DNA of 7,213 bases from Bacteroidales bacterium UBA3389 (GTDB taxonomy: Bacteria; Bacteroidota; Bacteroidia; Bacteroidales; P3). The stretch is from contig DEPP01000034.1 of assembly GCA_002358835.1 (NCBI GenBank), positions 1 through 7,213 of the forward strand, written 5' to 3'. A program made the translations under genes and the position numbers. Below, piece by piece: positions 6,600 to 7,213 of this stretch. Each line of letters opens with the position of its first letter. Positions within the stretch are counted from its first letter, which is position 1. A model generated the notes under the pieces. That model was not told where the DNA came from and ran no database searches. It was given only the letters and a program-made list of their open reading frames with translations.

Positions 6600-7213
6600 T
6601 TAGAACTTAACTCCCAATCCGATTTCCAAAGGGAACATTTCTAATGTACGACCATCTTTTATTGGACTGAAATTTTCAGGATTTCTGCTTTCAACTGTCA
6701 TATCTATATCAAAGGCTCTGAAACGATAGGTTGCAGATAAAGATATATCTCCAAAGAAGAATTTTAATCCTACAGGAACATAGAACGCGTGTTGCATAAC
6801 TTTAGAATCTAAAACCATAGCATATCCAGCAGGAGCCTTACTTAATTGCAATTCTCCATAGTCGTAGCCGAATCCCGCAAAGATATTGACTCCATTTTTG
6901 TGATTTTTACTAAAGAATATTTGTCCTCCCAAATTCAAATCAATAAACGCAGATTGCGTAAACGTTCTTGACTTTGATAATTTGTCTAAGCTGAGTGTAT
7001 ATTCTCTGAGACCGTATGTATATCCAAAGGTATAACCAACTGTAAAATAGTCTGTTTGCAATGGAAGCATCATTCTCATTCCTACTCCTATACCATGTTG
7101 CGGCATACGAGCATCTAAATCTCCGCCAATCCTCCTATTGGCTTCCATCGTTGAATAAGAATAATAAACTTCCCAGAAATCATCGAAGGACTCTTTTTCT
7201 TCAACTGCTTGTT
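6600..7213 (-). CDS. Outer-membrane beta-barrel protein, C-terminal part (partial)
   Basis: The last 203 residues and the stop are present. The frame stays open to the right edge, so the true start lies outside; the Met codon at 7148 is internal, since 21 sense codons including FDDFWEVYYSYST precede it. The sequence alternates amphipathic strands with short turns: YFTVGYTFGYTYG, FIDLNLGGQIFF, GVNIFAGFGYDYG, AFYVPVGLKFFFG, ISLSATYRFRAF and FPLEIGLGVKF. The final strand ends in Phe, as is typical of substrates of the BAM outer-membrane assembly machinery. This supports a small outer-membrane barrel of the kind common in Bacteroidota, but not a specific function; it could also be the C-terminal barrel of a larger protein. 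No nearby gene in the window shares its transcript, and it ends at the terminator at 6530-6575. Confidence 0.8.
   Translation of the reverse strand, partial: QAVEEKESFDDFWEVYYSYSTMEANRRIGGDLDARMPQHGIGVGMRMMLPLQTDYFTVGYTFGYTYGLREYTLSLDKLSKSRTFTQSAFIDLNLGGQIFFSKNHKNGVNIFAGFGYDYGELQLSKAPAGYAMVLDSKVMQHAFYVPVGLKFFFGDISLSATYRFRAFDIDMTVESRNPENFSPIKDGRTLEMFPLEIGLGVKF

Noticed and set aside
7146..7148. ATG as the start of the right-hand beta-barrel gene
   Set aside because: The frame is open for 21 more codons to the window edge with plausible coding sequence and no signal peptide follows this Met, so it is internal.

Overview
The window looks like chromosomal DNA of a Bacteroidota member, most likely order Bacteroidales. 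Five things point there: SecD and SecF are fused in one ORF; a TonB-dependent receptor carries a carboxypeptidase-regulatory-like N-terminal domain; intergenic DNA is very A+T-rich; promoters fit the Bacteroidota pattern (TTTG, 19-21 bp, TAnnTTTG) instead of the E. coli one; and no clear Shine-Dalgarno sequences precede the starts. No rRNA, tRNA, CRISPR array, insertion sequence or phage gene is visible.

Layout, left to right. (1) 1-651, minus: the first 217 residues of a TonB-dependent outer-membrane receptor, running off the left edge. (2) 688-987, minus: an unrecognised 99-residue membrane-anchored acidic protein, 36 bp upstream of the receptor gene and probably co-transcribed with it from a good promoter at 1004-1034. 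(3) 1047-1091: a perfect 17-bp hairpin with a U-tract that ends the secDF transcript and insulates it from gene 2. (4) 1098-4127, minus: complete secDF, 1009 aa, with its promoter at 4169-4199. (5) 4128-4468: divergent intergenic region with the secDF promoter and the promoter of the next gene. (6) 4469-6082, plus: a 537-aa major facilitator transporter resembling MFSD1, followed by a strong terminator at 6110-6146. (7) 6147-6529: A+T-rich non-coding DNA holding three 9-bp repeats exactly 21 bp apart and two isolated promoter-like -7 elements. (8) 6530-6575: terminator of the next gene. (9) 6600-7213, minus: the C-terminal 203 residues of an outer-membrane beta-barrel protein that runs off the right edge.

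The genes share a cell-envelope theme. SecDF helps drive export of proteins such as the receptor and the beta-barrel protein, and the transporter moves an unidentified small solute across the inner membrane. They do not form one operon: secDF and the transporter are divergent, and terminators separate most units. I see no sign of a dedicated new system. The most unusual items are an apparent two-helix insertion in the transporter, the 21-bp-spaced repeats, and the small uncharacterised protein paired with the receptor.
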